Shown here: piece by piece, positions 1 to 5,688 of the stretch
How positions within the stretch are numbered: the stretch's first letter is position 1
How the letters are laid out: every line of letters starts with the position of its first letter
Source: Akkermansiaceae bacterium
GTDB lineage: Bacteria > Verrucomicrobiota > Verrucomicrobiia > Verrucomicrobiales > Akkermansiaceae
Length of the DNA: 7,569 nt
Direction: 5' to 3'
Assembly: GCA_011524615.1 (NCBI GenBank)
Contig: WTJZ01000039.1
Span: forward strand, 1-7,569
The notes under the pieces: generated by a model
Seen by the model: the letters and a program-made list of their open reading frames with translations, nothing else
Databases searched by the model: none
Told to the model about the DNA's origin: nothing
Position numbers and translations under genes: made by a program

Positions 1-77
1 TTCAGAAAAAACTCAAAGTCATGCAAAAGATTGCCAATGAACTCAATTACAAGGTCTCAAAAGTCGAGACTGTATAA
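1..77 (+). CDS. C-terminal end of an unidentified protein (truncated by window edge)
   Basis: One plus-strand frame is open from base 3 and stops at TAA 75-77, giving 24 residues that end in KVSKVETV. The peptide is rich in lysine and has the look of a helix followed by a strand. It is too short to assign to a family. The main support for a real gene end is the strong terminator hairpin about 40 nt downstream in the right orientation. The other two plus-strand frames were considered: one stops early, and the other runs into the terminator, which makes it less likely. Confidence 0.5.
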   Translation, partial: QKKLKVMQKIANELNYKVSKVETV

Positions 78-114
78 GGCATTCGCAGTTTTGTTATTTA
101 GGAGGTATACAATC

Positions 115-152
115 AAAAAGACTCTTGCTCGTCTCACGGCAAGAGTCTTTTT
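115..152. terminator. Bidirectional rho-independent terminator
   Basis: A perfect 14-bp inverted repeat has arms 115-128 (AAAAAGACTCTTGC) and 139-152 (GCAAGAGTCTTTTT) around a 10-nt loop. The G/C-containing core is flanked by A5 on the left and T5 on the right, so each strand gives a stem followed by a U-run. It lies between the convergent ends of the plus-strand gene stopping at 77 and the minus-strand gene ending at 187, and it can end both transcripts. Confidence 0.9.
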
Positions 153-186
153 ACTATCAGAGGTCTAGCACTCTCTGGTAGCAGTA

Positions 187-735
187 CTACAACAAACCGT
201 TGCGCTTGTAATCCGAGATATTCACATCGCGAGAACGATTAATCATCTGGATGGTAAACTTCAGTAATCCTACCTCCCAGGTATCATCTACCGTCTCCAG
301 CACTGCTAGTGATGGACTACCACTCTGATCGGCTTCCTCCTCAAGCTTTCCGATGACATTCTCTATCGGCTCATGAACGATCTCCTCGCGTGTCTCTACC
401 TTCTTAAACTCAAAGCCGTAACGTAAGAAGGCGAGGCTATGACCATTCTGCTTCATCCAGTCTAACAGCTTAGAGGCCTCCTGCTGAGCATCATCAGAGA
501 ACCCGTCAAACTCGACATCACTGTAAGCCTCAGGTTTAATAATCATCGGTTTCTGCGCCTCGATGACACCAGCTCTCACTCTCACCTGTCCCACCTGATC
601 CATAAGCTCAGATGCCATGAGAAACTCAAAGCGTGTTAATCCAAAGGTATCAATAAAGCGTGCTGGTTCACGGATGATCTTAGTAGACTCGAATGCGTAG
701 TCGAAATCGTCTTGGTTAATGGGTGTCTCACTCAA
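187..735 (-). CDS. Conserved-looking acidic hypothetical protein, 182 aa
   Basis: I do not recognise a named family. The protein is cytoplasmic by appearance: no signal peptide, no membrane segment, rich in Asp and Glu. An N-terminal block (about residues 19-62, with REPARFIDTFGLTRFEF and VRVRAGVIEAQKP) and a C-terminal block (about 149-182, with DDTWEVGLLKF and a closing YKRNGLL) look constrained. The middle (about 110-145) is charged and probably helical or linker-like. The start is a TTG at 735, because a TAG stop lies just upstream in frame and the next ATG would remove 39 residues including much of the first block. No clear Shine-Dalgarno sequence precedes it. The gene lies downstream of acpP on the same strand but is separated from it by a strong terminator, so it probably has its own promoter within 736-776. 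I could not pick one out. I have a vague impression that related proteins occur in Verrucomicrobiota; a database search would settle that. Confidence 0.8.
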   Translation of the reverse strand: MSETPINQDDFDYAFESTKIIREPARFIDTFGLTRFEFLMASELMDQVGQVRVRAGVIEAQKPMIIKPEAYSDVEFDGFSDDAQQEASKLLDWMKQNGHSLAFLRYGFEFKKVETREEIVHEPIENVIGKLEEEADQSGSPSLAVLETVDDTWEVGLLKFTIQMINRSRDVNISDYKRNGLL

Positions 736-776
736 AGCTATCTAAAGGTAAACGATATTGGTAGAAATGAAAGGGC

Positions 777-804
777 AAAAAAAAGGAGCCTCGTCAGAGG
801 CTCC
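777..804 (-). terminator. Rho-independent terminator of acpP
   Basis: On the minus strand an 8-bp perfect GC-rich stem (GGAGCCTC/GAGGCTCC, plus-strand arms 785-792 and 797-804) with a 4-nt loop is followed by eight U residues (A run at 777-784). It starts 26 nt after the acpP stop codon and is a textbook intrinsic terminator. It isolates acpP from the downstream 187-735 gene. Confidence 0.95.
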
Positions 805-829
805 AAGTCATATTGAGTAATCGAAACAA

Positions 830-1063
830 TTACGCAACTTTCTCGATGTAAGCGAGGATGTCGCCTACTGAGAGAAGTTTCTCTGCTTCTTCGTCTGGTA
901 CTTCGATACCAAACTCTTCTTCGATAGCCATTACGAGCTCAACAGCGTCGAGTGAATCAGCACCGAGGTCTTCGATAAGTTTAGCTTCTGGCTTAACTTG
1001 GTCAGCGTTAACTCCAAGCTGCTCTACGATGATATCTGTTACTTTAGGTAATTGTTCTGACAT
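830..1063 (-). CDS. acpP: Acyl carrier protein
   Basis: A 77-residue acidic four-helix protein that carries growing acyl chains on a 4'-phosphopantetheine arm in type II fatty acid synthesis, and also supplies acyl groups for phospholipid and lipid A synthesis. The attachment motif GADSLDAVELVM is present, with the modified serine at residue 37. It is followed by the typical helix II/III sequence with EEEFGIEVPDEEAEKL and a C-terminal helix ending YIEKVA. Length and sequence match the family along the whole protein. The ATG start has no clear Shine-Dalgarno sequence. In many bacteria acpP sits next to fabF or fabG; here neither is adjacent, and an intrinsic terminator follows directly, so the gene is probably transcribed alone or from the 381-aa gene upstream (82-nt gap). 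Confidence 0.98.
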   Translation of the reverse strand: MSEQLPKVTDIIVEQLGVNADQVKPEAKLIEDLGADSLDAVELVMAIEEEFGIEVPDEEAEKLLSVGDILAYIEKVA

Positions 1064-1082
1064 ACTTAAATGGGTCTATGGG

Positions 1083-1111
1083 TTGTTAACTTCCAGATTT
1101 GCGAATGGCAA
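1083..1111 (-). promoter_or_regulatory. Candidate sigma70-type promoter of acpP
   Basis: On the minus strand TTGCCA (1106-1111) and TAACAA (1083-1088) are separated by 17 nt. This fits a good -35 (5/6) and a weak -10 (3/6) about 20 nt upstream of the acpP start. A short inverted repeat, TTTGC/GCAAA (1098-1102 and 1108-1112), overlaps the -35. It could be an operator or chance. The call is by eye only. Confidence 0.35.
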
Positions 1112-1145
1112 ACACTATTTAAGAAAAATCACGTATTCTTATGTA

Positions 1146-2291
1146 TCAACCTTGTTCTGTGTCCTCTGCTACAAATTCAATAAGCTCACCCTTAAAGTTC
1201 GCCATAATGACATCAAAGAGTTTTTGTGCGGGCTCTCCTTGCTCTTTATCAAACTGGCCGTAGACCATTCCATCCACTTTCGCTTTCTTCGTCTCATTCC
1301 CTTCCTTGAAGAATAGAGTTGCTAGCCCCTTGGTCTCCCACTTTCTCTTGTCGATTTTGTGGATAGCGGTAAATAAGATCTTCTTGCCGCCTGGTGCATA
1401 ATAGGCCTCTTGGTCAACAGCCATATACCTCGGTTTCATTCTGAGAGCATAGATCGCACCGATAAGAGCTACCAGTAGCCCGCCTACTCCAAAGTAAAGT
1501 TGCTCATCGATCTTATACCCCTTCATCATTTCCTTAGGAGGAGTCTGGCTCCACTTCATCTCGGAGGTATATTCCTTCCAAAGGTAAGGCTCATTAATCT
1601 CTAAGCCTTGCTCGATGTCTTCCTTAGCCAAAGCATAGAAGGCATCATAGTCTGATAAAATCGGAGGCCAAAGCTCGTCTCTGTACTGCTCAGGTACGAT
1701 CATACGATCTTGCTCGAAAGCCAGGTCTTGGCATGAGGTAATGAACTCCCACTGTGCTTCGCCCTGCGCACCATACTCAGCAAACAACTCCTCAGCCTTC
1801 TGAAAGGTACGATAGATCAGTAAACGATAATTCTCGTCATACTCTCCTTTGATAAATTCACTAGGGAGTGGTGCAGTCCAGTCAAGATCCCCTTTTGACT
1901 GTGACGAGATGAACTCATCCCAACCTCTAGGACTCTCGCCAGCTTTCTTCGTGCTCGAGTAACTACGGTAATTCGTCAGTATGCTTGGCCATTCCTCATG
2001 CTGACGGTATGGCTCTACGATCTCACGGTGAGAGAAGTAGGCCAGCTCCTGTTGCTGAGCAAATTTCGTCCATTGCTCTTTACTACGCCCCATCTGCACA
2101 TGCTTGACGAAGTAATCGCGCGCCTTCTCAAAGGTATGGTACTGAGTGAGCTTATAATTTTTCTCCGGATAACCAACCTTCCAATCATAAAGGAAGAACA
2201 ACGATAGTCCGGTAAAGAGTGTAATCAAGATGCATGCTCTGAGCCAAAACCATCTCGTAACCGAACATTTTTCTAGGTAGTTATTATCCAT
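1146..2291 (-). CDS. Two-helix membrane protein with a duplicated extracytoplasmic unit and a cytoplasmic C-terminal domain
   Basis: Unknown function, 381 aa. Layout: short N-terminus with Lys and Arg; membrane helix about 17-35; long charged region 36-265; second helix about 266-284 (with GVGGLLVALIGAIYAL); soluble C-terminal domain about 285-381. Basic residues before helix 1 and after helix 2 (RMKPR) predict both ends in the cytoplasm and the middle outside the inner membrane. The middle is an internal duplication, residues about 40-148 and 149-258: each copy has an N-Y-x-L...Y-x-TF-x-KA element, a W(T/E)...(E/D)LA(Y/F) stretch, IV...YR, W-P-x-IL-x-(N/D)Y, and a final P...(F/M)(I/M)KG. The C-terminal domain (YYAPGGKKILF, DKRKWETKGLATLFFK, DGMVYGQF) looks beta-rich, ending in an amphipathic helix. 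It could be PH-like, but that is a guess. The ATG is preceded by an extended -10. I recall similar C-terminal domains only as hypothetical proteins. The neighbours give little hint beyond envelope genes upstream. Confidence 0.85.
   Translation of the reverse strand: MDNNYLEKCSVTRWFWLRACILITLFTGLSLFFLYDWKVGYPEKNYKLTQYHTFEKARDYFVKHVQMGRSKEQWTKFAQQQELAYFSHREIVEPYRQHEEWPSILTNYRSYSSTKKAGESPRGWDEFISSQSKGDLDWTAPLPSEFIKGEYDENYRLLIYRTFQKAEELFAEYGAQGEAQWEFITSCQDLAFEQDRMIVPEQYRDELWPPILSDYDAFYALAKEDIEQGLEINEPYLWKEYTSEMKWSQTPPKEMMKGYKIDEQLYFGVGGLLVALIGAIYALRMKPRYMAVDQEAYYAPGGKKILFTAIHKIDKRKWETKGLATLFFKEGNETKKAKVDGMVYGQFDKEQGEPAQKLFDVIMANFKGELIEFVAEDTEQG
1518..2174 (-). repeat. Tandem internal duplication within the 381-aa membrane protein (protein level)
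   Basis: The coding segments for residues 40-148 (1848-2174) and 149-258 (1518-1847) align from start to end at the protein level with few gaps. Matched pairs include YHTFEKA/YRTFQKA, ELAYF/DLAFE, EIVEPYR/MIVPEQYR, WPSILTNY/WPPILSDY, and WDEF..PLPSEFIKG/WKEY..TPPKEMMKG. The DNA copies are strongly diverged, so the duplication is old. A short echo of the unit start (YKIDEQ) follows copy 2 directly before the second helix. Confidence 0.8.
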
Positions 2292-2309
2292 TTTATGTAG
2301 AAGTATGAT

Positions 2310-2318
2310 AATATAGCA
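2310..2318 (-). promoter_or_regulatory. Candidate extended -10 promoter of the 381-aa gene
   Basis: On the minus strand TGCTATATT reads as an extended -10 (TG, one base, then TATATT, 5/6 to consensus). The predicted transcript start lies about 12 nt upstream of the ATG at 2291. No good -35 is visible at 16-19 nt, which is compatible with extended -10 promoters. The 101-nt gap after the LysM gene leaves room for it. Confidence 0.4.
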
Positions 2319-2332
2319 AATACCTTACATAA

Positions 2333-2351
2333 CTGACTTGTAAAGTCTGTT
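2333..2351. repeat. Small inverted repeat in the LysM / 381-aa intergenic gap
   Basis: GACTT (2335-2339) and AAGTC (2343-2347) form a 5-bp stem with a 3-nt loop, extended by AC/GT across a T-T mismatch. A second overlapping pair, TTACA/TGTAA (2325-2329 and 2339-2343), competes with it. On the minus strand no U-run follows, so it is not a standard terminator for the LysM gene. It sits just upstream of the candidate promoter of the 381-aa gene and could be an operator or a weak transcript-end structure. Confidence 0.3.
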
Positions 2352-2392
2352 TTCCCCAAGAAACACCGCAAGCCTGTGTATGAACCAAAAAT

Positions 2393-3157
2393 TTACCCCT
2401 GAGGTATGATAATCTTGTCCCCGACCTTAATCTTAGTCGGTTCAACGGTTGGGTTTGCCGATTGAATCGCTCCTAGGGAGACATTATACTTCCTAGAGAT
2501 TGCCCACATCGTTTCCCCTGCTGAGACGGTGTGTTCCAGTGTCTGGGTCTTTTTCTTCGTTGAGTTCGTATTCTCAATCACTCGATAGACATCCTTCTTA
2601 ACCTTCTCCACCAAGGTTCCAGTACTCTCCCCAACTTTATTAAGTTCAGGTGAATATGCCTGTAATTCTCGCTGAGTAGGAATTTTGACGGGACGGCCCG
2701 CTTCTAGAGCTTTATTCTTGTTAAGCTTTTTGATGACCTCGACGTCTACTCCGACCTTATCAGCAATCGATTGATAAGTATCCCCGGGGTTCACCCAGCG
2801 GTACGCCTCATTCTTTGAGATTTTAGGTACCTCTTCCTGTACTCGCTCTAGAGCAGTCTTTTCCTCTATCGTCTGGATGATCGGGGCCACACTCTGAAGC
2901 GCAGCCTCTCTATTCTTAGAATACTTGCTATGAAGCGCGATCGCACCAACTGCCACAATATGGAAGAGCAGTAGGATGAATAAGCCTGCTACGATCTTCT
3001 TGCCTAAGGAGTTACTATTATCGTCATTAAATTCAGCCACCGCATTAGTAGCGGCGACTCGATACCTTTTTTGTTTATTTGCCTTCTTAGTAACCGCACG
3101 TAGCACGTGATTACTCCGTGCTTGACTACGCTTAGTGATGATTCTGCGGTTACTCAT
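2393..3157 (-). CDS. Membrane-anchored protein with two LysM domains
   Basis: 254 aa. A basic, disordered cytoplasmic tail (residues 1-52, many Arg and Lys) is followed by one membrane helix (about 54-76, with IVAGLFILLLFHIVAV), giving a type II topology with the rest in the periplasm. LysM domain 1 spans about 119-160 (YRWVNPGDTYQSIADKVGV ... AGRPVKIP). LysM domain 2 spans about 208-253 (HTVSAGETMWAISRKYNVS ... VGDKIIIP) and is the more canonical copy. A Lys-rich linker lies between them. LysM domains bind N-acetylglucosamine in peptidoglycan. No catalytic domain is attached, so the protein probably anchors or scaffolds at the wall rather than cutting it. The gene starts 8 nt after the murD stop and is almost certainly co-transcribed with it, which supports a role in wall growth or division. 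The ATG has no clear Shine-Dalgarno sequence. Confidence 0.93.
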   Translation of the reverse strand: MSNRRIITKRSQARSNHVLRAVTKKANKQKRYRVAATNAVAEFNDDNSNSLGKKIVAGLFILLLFHIVAVGAIALHSKYSKNREAALQSVAPIIQTIEEKTALERVQEEVPKISKNEAYRWVNPGDTYQSIADKVGVDVEVIKKLNKNKALEAGRPVKIPTQRELQAYSPELNKVGESTGTLVEKVKKDVYRVIENTNSTKKKTQTLEHTVSAGETMWAISRKYNVSLGAIQSANPTVEPTKIKVGDKIIIPQG

Positions 3158-3165
3158 ATTTAGAC

Positions 3166-4506
3166 TTAGCTTAGATCATTAACAATTGAACGAAACGCCT
3201 CTCCTCTGGCTACGTAACTTGCGTACATATCAAAGGATGATGTCCCTGGCGAGAATAAGATGTAATCTCCTTTCTGCGCATTCGATCGAGCAGCAAGAAC
3301 AGCTTCTTCCAGGCTTAGACAATACTGGGTCTGTACCTCATCTGCAAAAAGCGATTCAAGCTCTGATCCAATTTCCCCAAAACTCAAGCAAAGTTTAATA
3401 TTTTTTGCAAGCTTTCCTTTTAATGGACTGTAATCGAGCCCCTTATTTTTCCCTCCAAAGATGACAATAAGTGGCTGAGTAAAGGCATTCAGGGCCGTTT
3501 CTAACGAATGCAGATTGGTAGACTTTGAGTCATTAATGTACTCGACCCCATCTAATGAACGAATAAATTCACATCGATGCGCTGGAGGAGCAAAGCCTGC
3601 CATTAATTCTTCAAACGGCACATTCACCTCAATTCCCAAGCACTGAACTGTCGCAATCGCTGCCATCGCATTCTCCACGTTATGTAGCCCTCGGAGACGA
3701 GTTTTCTGTAGGTCAACCTGGAGCTCTTCTGCCCCACAAATCCTGCCTTCCAGATAGTGATAATCAGCCTCGGTCGTAGCAGCACTAAAGGTAACATGAT
3801 TCTGCTCGAACCTTAATCCTTCCTCCTTTCGAGACACTTTCCAATCCGTAGGTAAAAGAGGCTCAAAGATTCTGGCCTTAGCCTCACGATACGCCTCCAT
3901 ACTAGGATAACGATCAAGGTGGTCAGGCGCTAAATTCAACCATAAGGATACTGCCGACCGAAAGGTAGAGATCGTCTCAAGTTGAAAAGAACTCACCTCT
4001 ACAACTGCATACTCAGGAGCACCAGAGAGCACTAACTCTGAGAGAGGTACCCCATGATTACCACAAGGTAATGCCTCCCTACCCAGCTTATTGAGGATGT
4101 GGGCAACTAACTCTGTCGTCGTCGTTTTTCCATTAGTCCCCGTAATCCCAATACAAGTTCCATCATAAAAGCGGTAACCTAGCTCTAATTCCCCGAGTAA
4201 CTCTCCCGCATTCTGTTGAAAGGCTCTGACAAATTCTCCATAGGTATCAATACCAGGGCTAATGACGAGGTAATCCGAGTGTACCGACTCCCCTGTCTGC
4301 GAGGTTGCTGACGTATAGACTTCTATATCCTCATGTATTCCCTGAAGCGAAACTTCTTCGCGGCTATCATAGAGACATACTCTTGCGCCTCTAGCTACTG
4401 ATAGGTTGGCGGCAGCAACACCACTGCGCCCAGCTCCCAATACAACAACTAGCTTCCCTTCCAGTGAAAAGGACTCCGTATTATCTCTAGAATATGATTT
4501 CTGCAT
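3166..4506 (-). CDS. murD: UDP-N-acetylmuramoyl-L-alanine--D-glutamate ligase (EC 6.3.2.9)
   Basis: 446 aa, close to the usual 430-450. The cytoplasmic Mur ligase adds D-glutamate to UDP-MurNAc-L-Ala with ATP. The N-terminal Rossmann domain has VVLGAGRSG (about 22-30). The ATP-binding loop GTNGKTTT is at about 123-130. The central domain carries EVSSFQLE (170-177) and NLAPDHLDRY (191-200), whose lysine-bearing stretch follows (AKARIFEP). GLHNVENAMAA (273-283), HRCE (310-313) and NDSKSTN (325-331) mark the junction and the C-terminal domain, which ends with the FSPGTSSFDMY motif at about 418-428. All key residues are present. The start is set at the ATG at 4506, because AAGGAG lies 7 nt upstream. 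An in-frame ATG at 4524 would add six residues (MIRRSI) that overlap this ribosome binding site. No other mur or fts gene is visible nearby; LysM follows by 8 nt. Confidence 0.97.
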   Translation of the reverse strand: MQKSYSRDNTESFSLEGKLVVVLGAGRSGVAAANLSVARGARVCLYDSREEVSLQGIHEDIEVYTSATSQTGESVHSDYLVISPGIDTYGEFVRAFQQNAGELLGELELGYRFYDGTCIGITGTNGKTTTTELVAHILNKLGREALPCGNHGVPLSELVLSGAPEYAVVEVSSFQLETISTFRSAVSLWLNLAPDHLDRYPSMEAYREAKARIFEPLLPTDWKVSRKEEGLRFEQNHVTFSAATTEADYHYLEGRICGAEELQVDLQKTRLRGLHNVENAMAAIATVQCLGIEVNVPFEELMAGFAPPAHRCEFIRSLDGVEYINDSKSTNLHSLETALNAFTQPLIVIFGGKNKGLDYSPLKGKLAKNIKLCLSFGEIGSELESLFADEVQTQYCLSLEEAVLAARSNAQKGDYILFSPGTSSFDMYASYVARGEAFRSIVNDLS

Positions 4507-4513
4507 GATTGAT

Positions 4514-4519
4514 CTCCTT
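4514..4519 (-). promoter_or_regulatory. Ribosome binding site that fixes the murD start
   Basis: AAGGAG on the minus strand, 7 nt before the ATG at 4506. It is the only strong Shine-Dalgarno sequence correctly placed before a gene in the window, and it falls inside the extension that a start at 4524 would imply. The shorter murD is therefore preferred. Confidence 0.85.
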
Positions 4520-4645
4520 ATCATTACCCTGCGGATCCCACCTATGCGACTAAGATTTTTGCCTTTTTATTCGATCTCTCCAGTTTTTGCATCTCCCGCA
4601 CTCTAGTGATCCATCATGCTACAATTGCCTTATTGAAAGAAGGGT

Positions 4646-4678
4646 AAAAAATAAGGCCTTTCATGTTAGAGAGGCCTT
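4646..4678 (-). terminator. Rho-independent terminator of tRNA-Gly
   Basis: On the minus strand a 7-bp GC-rich stem (AAGGCCT/AGGCCTT, plus-strand arms 4653-4659 and 4672-4678) with a 12-nt loop is followed by a run of six T (4646-4651). It starts 19 nt past the tRNA CCA end. It separates the tRNA from murD, so murD needs its own promoter within about 4525-4645. I see no clear -35/-10 pair there. Confidence 0.85.
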
Positions 4679-4697
4679 TACTTGCGAGGATAATAAA

Positions 4698-4772
4698 TGG
4701 AGCGGGTGATGAGATTCGAACTCACGACATCGACCTTGGCAAGGTCGCGCTCTACCACTGAGCTACACCCGC
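4698..4772 (-). tRNA. tRNA-Gly (anticodon GCC), CCA encoded
   Basis: The minus strand folds into a full cloverleaf of 75 nt including CCA: acceptor GCGGGTG/CACCCGC (perfect), D stem GCTC/GAGC, anticodon stem CGACC/GGTCG around loop TTGCCAA with anticodon GCC (4738-4740), T arm with GTTCGAAT, discriminator T, then encoded CCA (4698-4700). It closely resembles bacterial tRNA-Gly(GCC), which reads GGC and GGU codons. It has its own promoter and terminator. Confidence 0.98.
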
Positions 4773-4791
4773 ATATCCTGCGTGGAGGGAG

Positions 4792-4821
4792 ACATTACTC
4801 AGAAAGGAAAACATCTTTCAA
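4792..4821 (-). promoter_or_regulatory. Sigma70-type promoter of tRNA-Gly
   Basis: On the minus strand TTGAAA (4816-4821) and TAATGT (4792-4797) are 18 nt apart. The -10 lies 19 nt before the mature 5' end at 4772, giving a short leader that RNase P would remove. The spacing and matches are good for a stable-RNA promoter. Confidence 0.6.
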
Positions 4822-4866
4822 GGAAAAACTTGTGGTAAAACTAAAAAAGTGATTCTAGCATAGGGC

Positions 4867-5688
4867 ATGATCAAAATTGAATCCGATAAACTGGCTGAAA
4901 TCATTGCTTATAAGTGGACTGAGATCGAGAGTATCATTCCTCAAGAAAGTAAACTCCGTGCGGCAGCCTTAGCGCGTAATGACTTCCGAGGCTTTCGTCG
5001 CGCTCTTGATAGAGGTGAGGGATTACTCGGTGTGATCTCGGAGGTTAAGCAAGCCTCCCCGTCGGCAGGTATCATCGATCCTAACTTCGATGCGATCAAG
5101 CAGGCCAACCTCTATATCGAAGGAGGAGCGAGCTGTATGTCGATCCTCACTGATCAAAAGTACTTCAAGGGCTCTCTCTCTGACTTTGTCAAGATCGCTA
5201 AAGAAAGTCCGATTCCCCTTCTCAGAAAGGACTTCACAGTACACGAGGTCCAGATCTATGAGGCAGTCGTTGCAGGAGCTGACGCAGTCCTCCTCATCGT
5301 TGCAGCTCTCGATGACGAGACTCTCAAGCGCCTCTTCAATACCGCCAAAGACTTACAACTCGATGTACTCGTAGAGGTGCACAACCTAGAAGAACTAGAG
5401 CGTGCACTGGAACTCGACGGCATCGACCTACTCGGTATCAATAACCGTAACCTCAAGACCTTCGTCACTGACTTAGCTACGACGGAACAACTTGCGGAGG
5501 AAGTACCAGACCACATTCTACTCGTCTCCGAGTCTGGGATCAAAGACGCTACGGATGGTCAACGTGTCCTTAATGCAGGCGCTAATGCAATCCTAGTGGG
5601 AGAATCTCTCATGAGAGCTAATACCCCACAAGAGGGCATCGAGGCATACCTAAACCTAGAAATCCAAGAGGATTCAGCTGAGGGTTAG
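4867..5688 (+). CDS. trpC: Indole-3-glycerol phosphate synthase (EC 4.1.1.48)
   Basis: 273 aa, a normal length for the single-function enzyme. It closes the ring of 1-(o-carboxyphenylamino)-1-deoxyribulose 5-phosphate to make indole-3-glycerol phosphate in tryptophan synthesis; cytoplasmic TIM barrel. Strand motifs run in the expected order: SEVKQASPSAG (58-68, with Glu59 and Lys61), ILTDQKYFKGS (93-103), LLRKDF (118-123, with the catalytic lysine at 121), VLVEVHNLEEL (167-177, Glu170), LLGINNRNL (188-196), VSESGI (220-225) and AILVGESLM (241-249). All catalytic positions known from the family are filled. The ATG at 4867 has only a weak AGGG upstream. No other trp gene lies in the window, so the pathway is dispersed. 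It is divergent from tRNA-Gly; a candidate promoter (TTGTGG near 4831 with TAGCAT) has poor spacing, so it is not listed. Confidence 0.97.
   Translation: MIKIESDKLAEIIAYKWTEIESIIPQESKLRAAALARNDFRGFRRALDRGEGLLGVISEVKQASPSAGIIDPNFDAIKQANLYIEGGASCMSILTDQKYFKGSLSDFVKIAKESPIPLLRKDFTVHEVQIYEAVVAGADAVLLIVAALDDETLKRLFNTAKDLQLDVLVEVHNLEELERALELDGIDLLGINNRNLKTFVTDLATTEQLAEEVPDHILLVSESGIKDATDGQRVLNAGANAILVGESLMRANTPQEGIEAYLNLEIQEDSAEG

Noticed and set aside
101..111. GGAGG followed by TATACA, resembling a ribosome binding site or a -10 element.
   Set aside because: No start codon follows at a proper distance, and the terminator begins at 115, so neither a gene nor a useful promoter fits.
4542..4592. 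A 16-codon minus-strand frame starting MQKLERSNKK, upstream of murD.
   Set aside because: Its GGGAG abuts the ATG with no spacer, it is very short, and the shared MQK with the murD start is likely chance.
4525..4645. Search for a murD promoter upstream of the gene.
   Set aside because: Only scattered partial matches such as TTGTAG and TAGAGT with wrong spacing were found, so none is listed.
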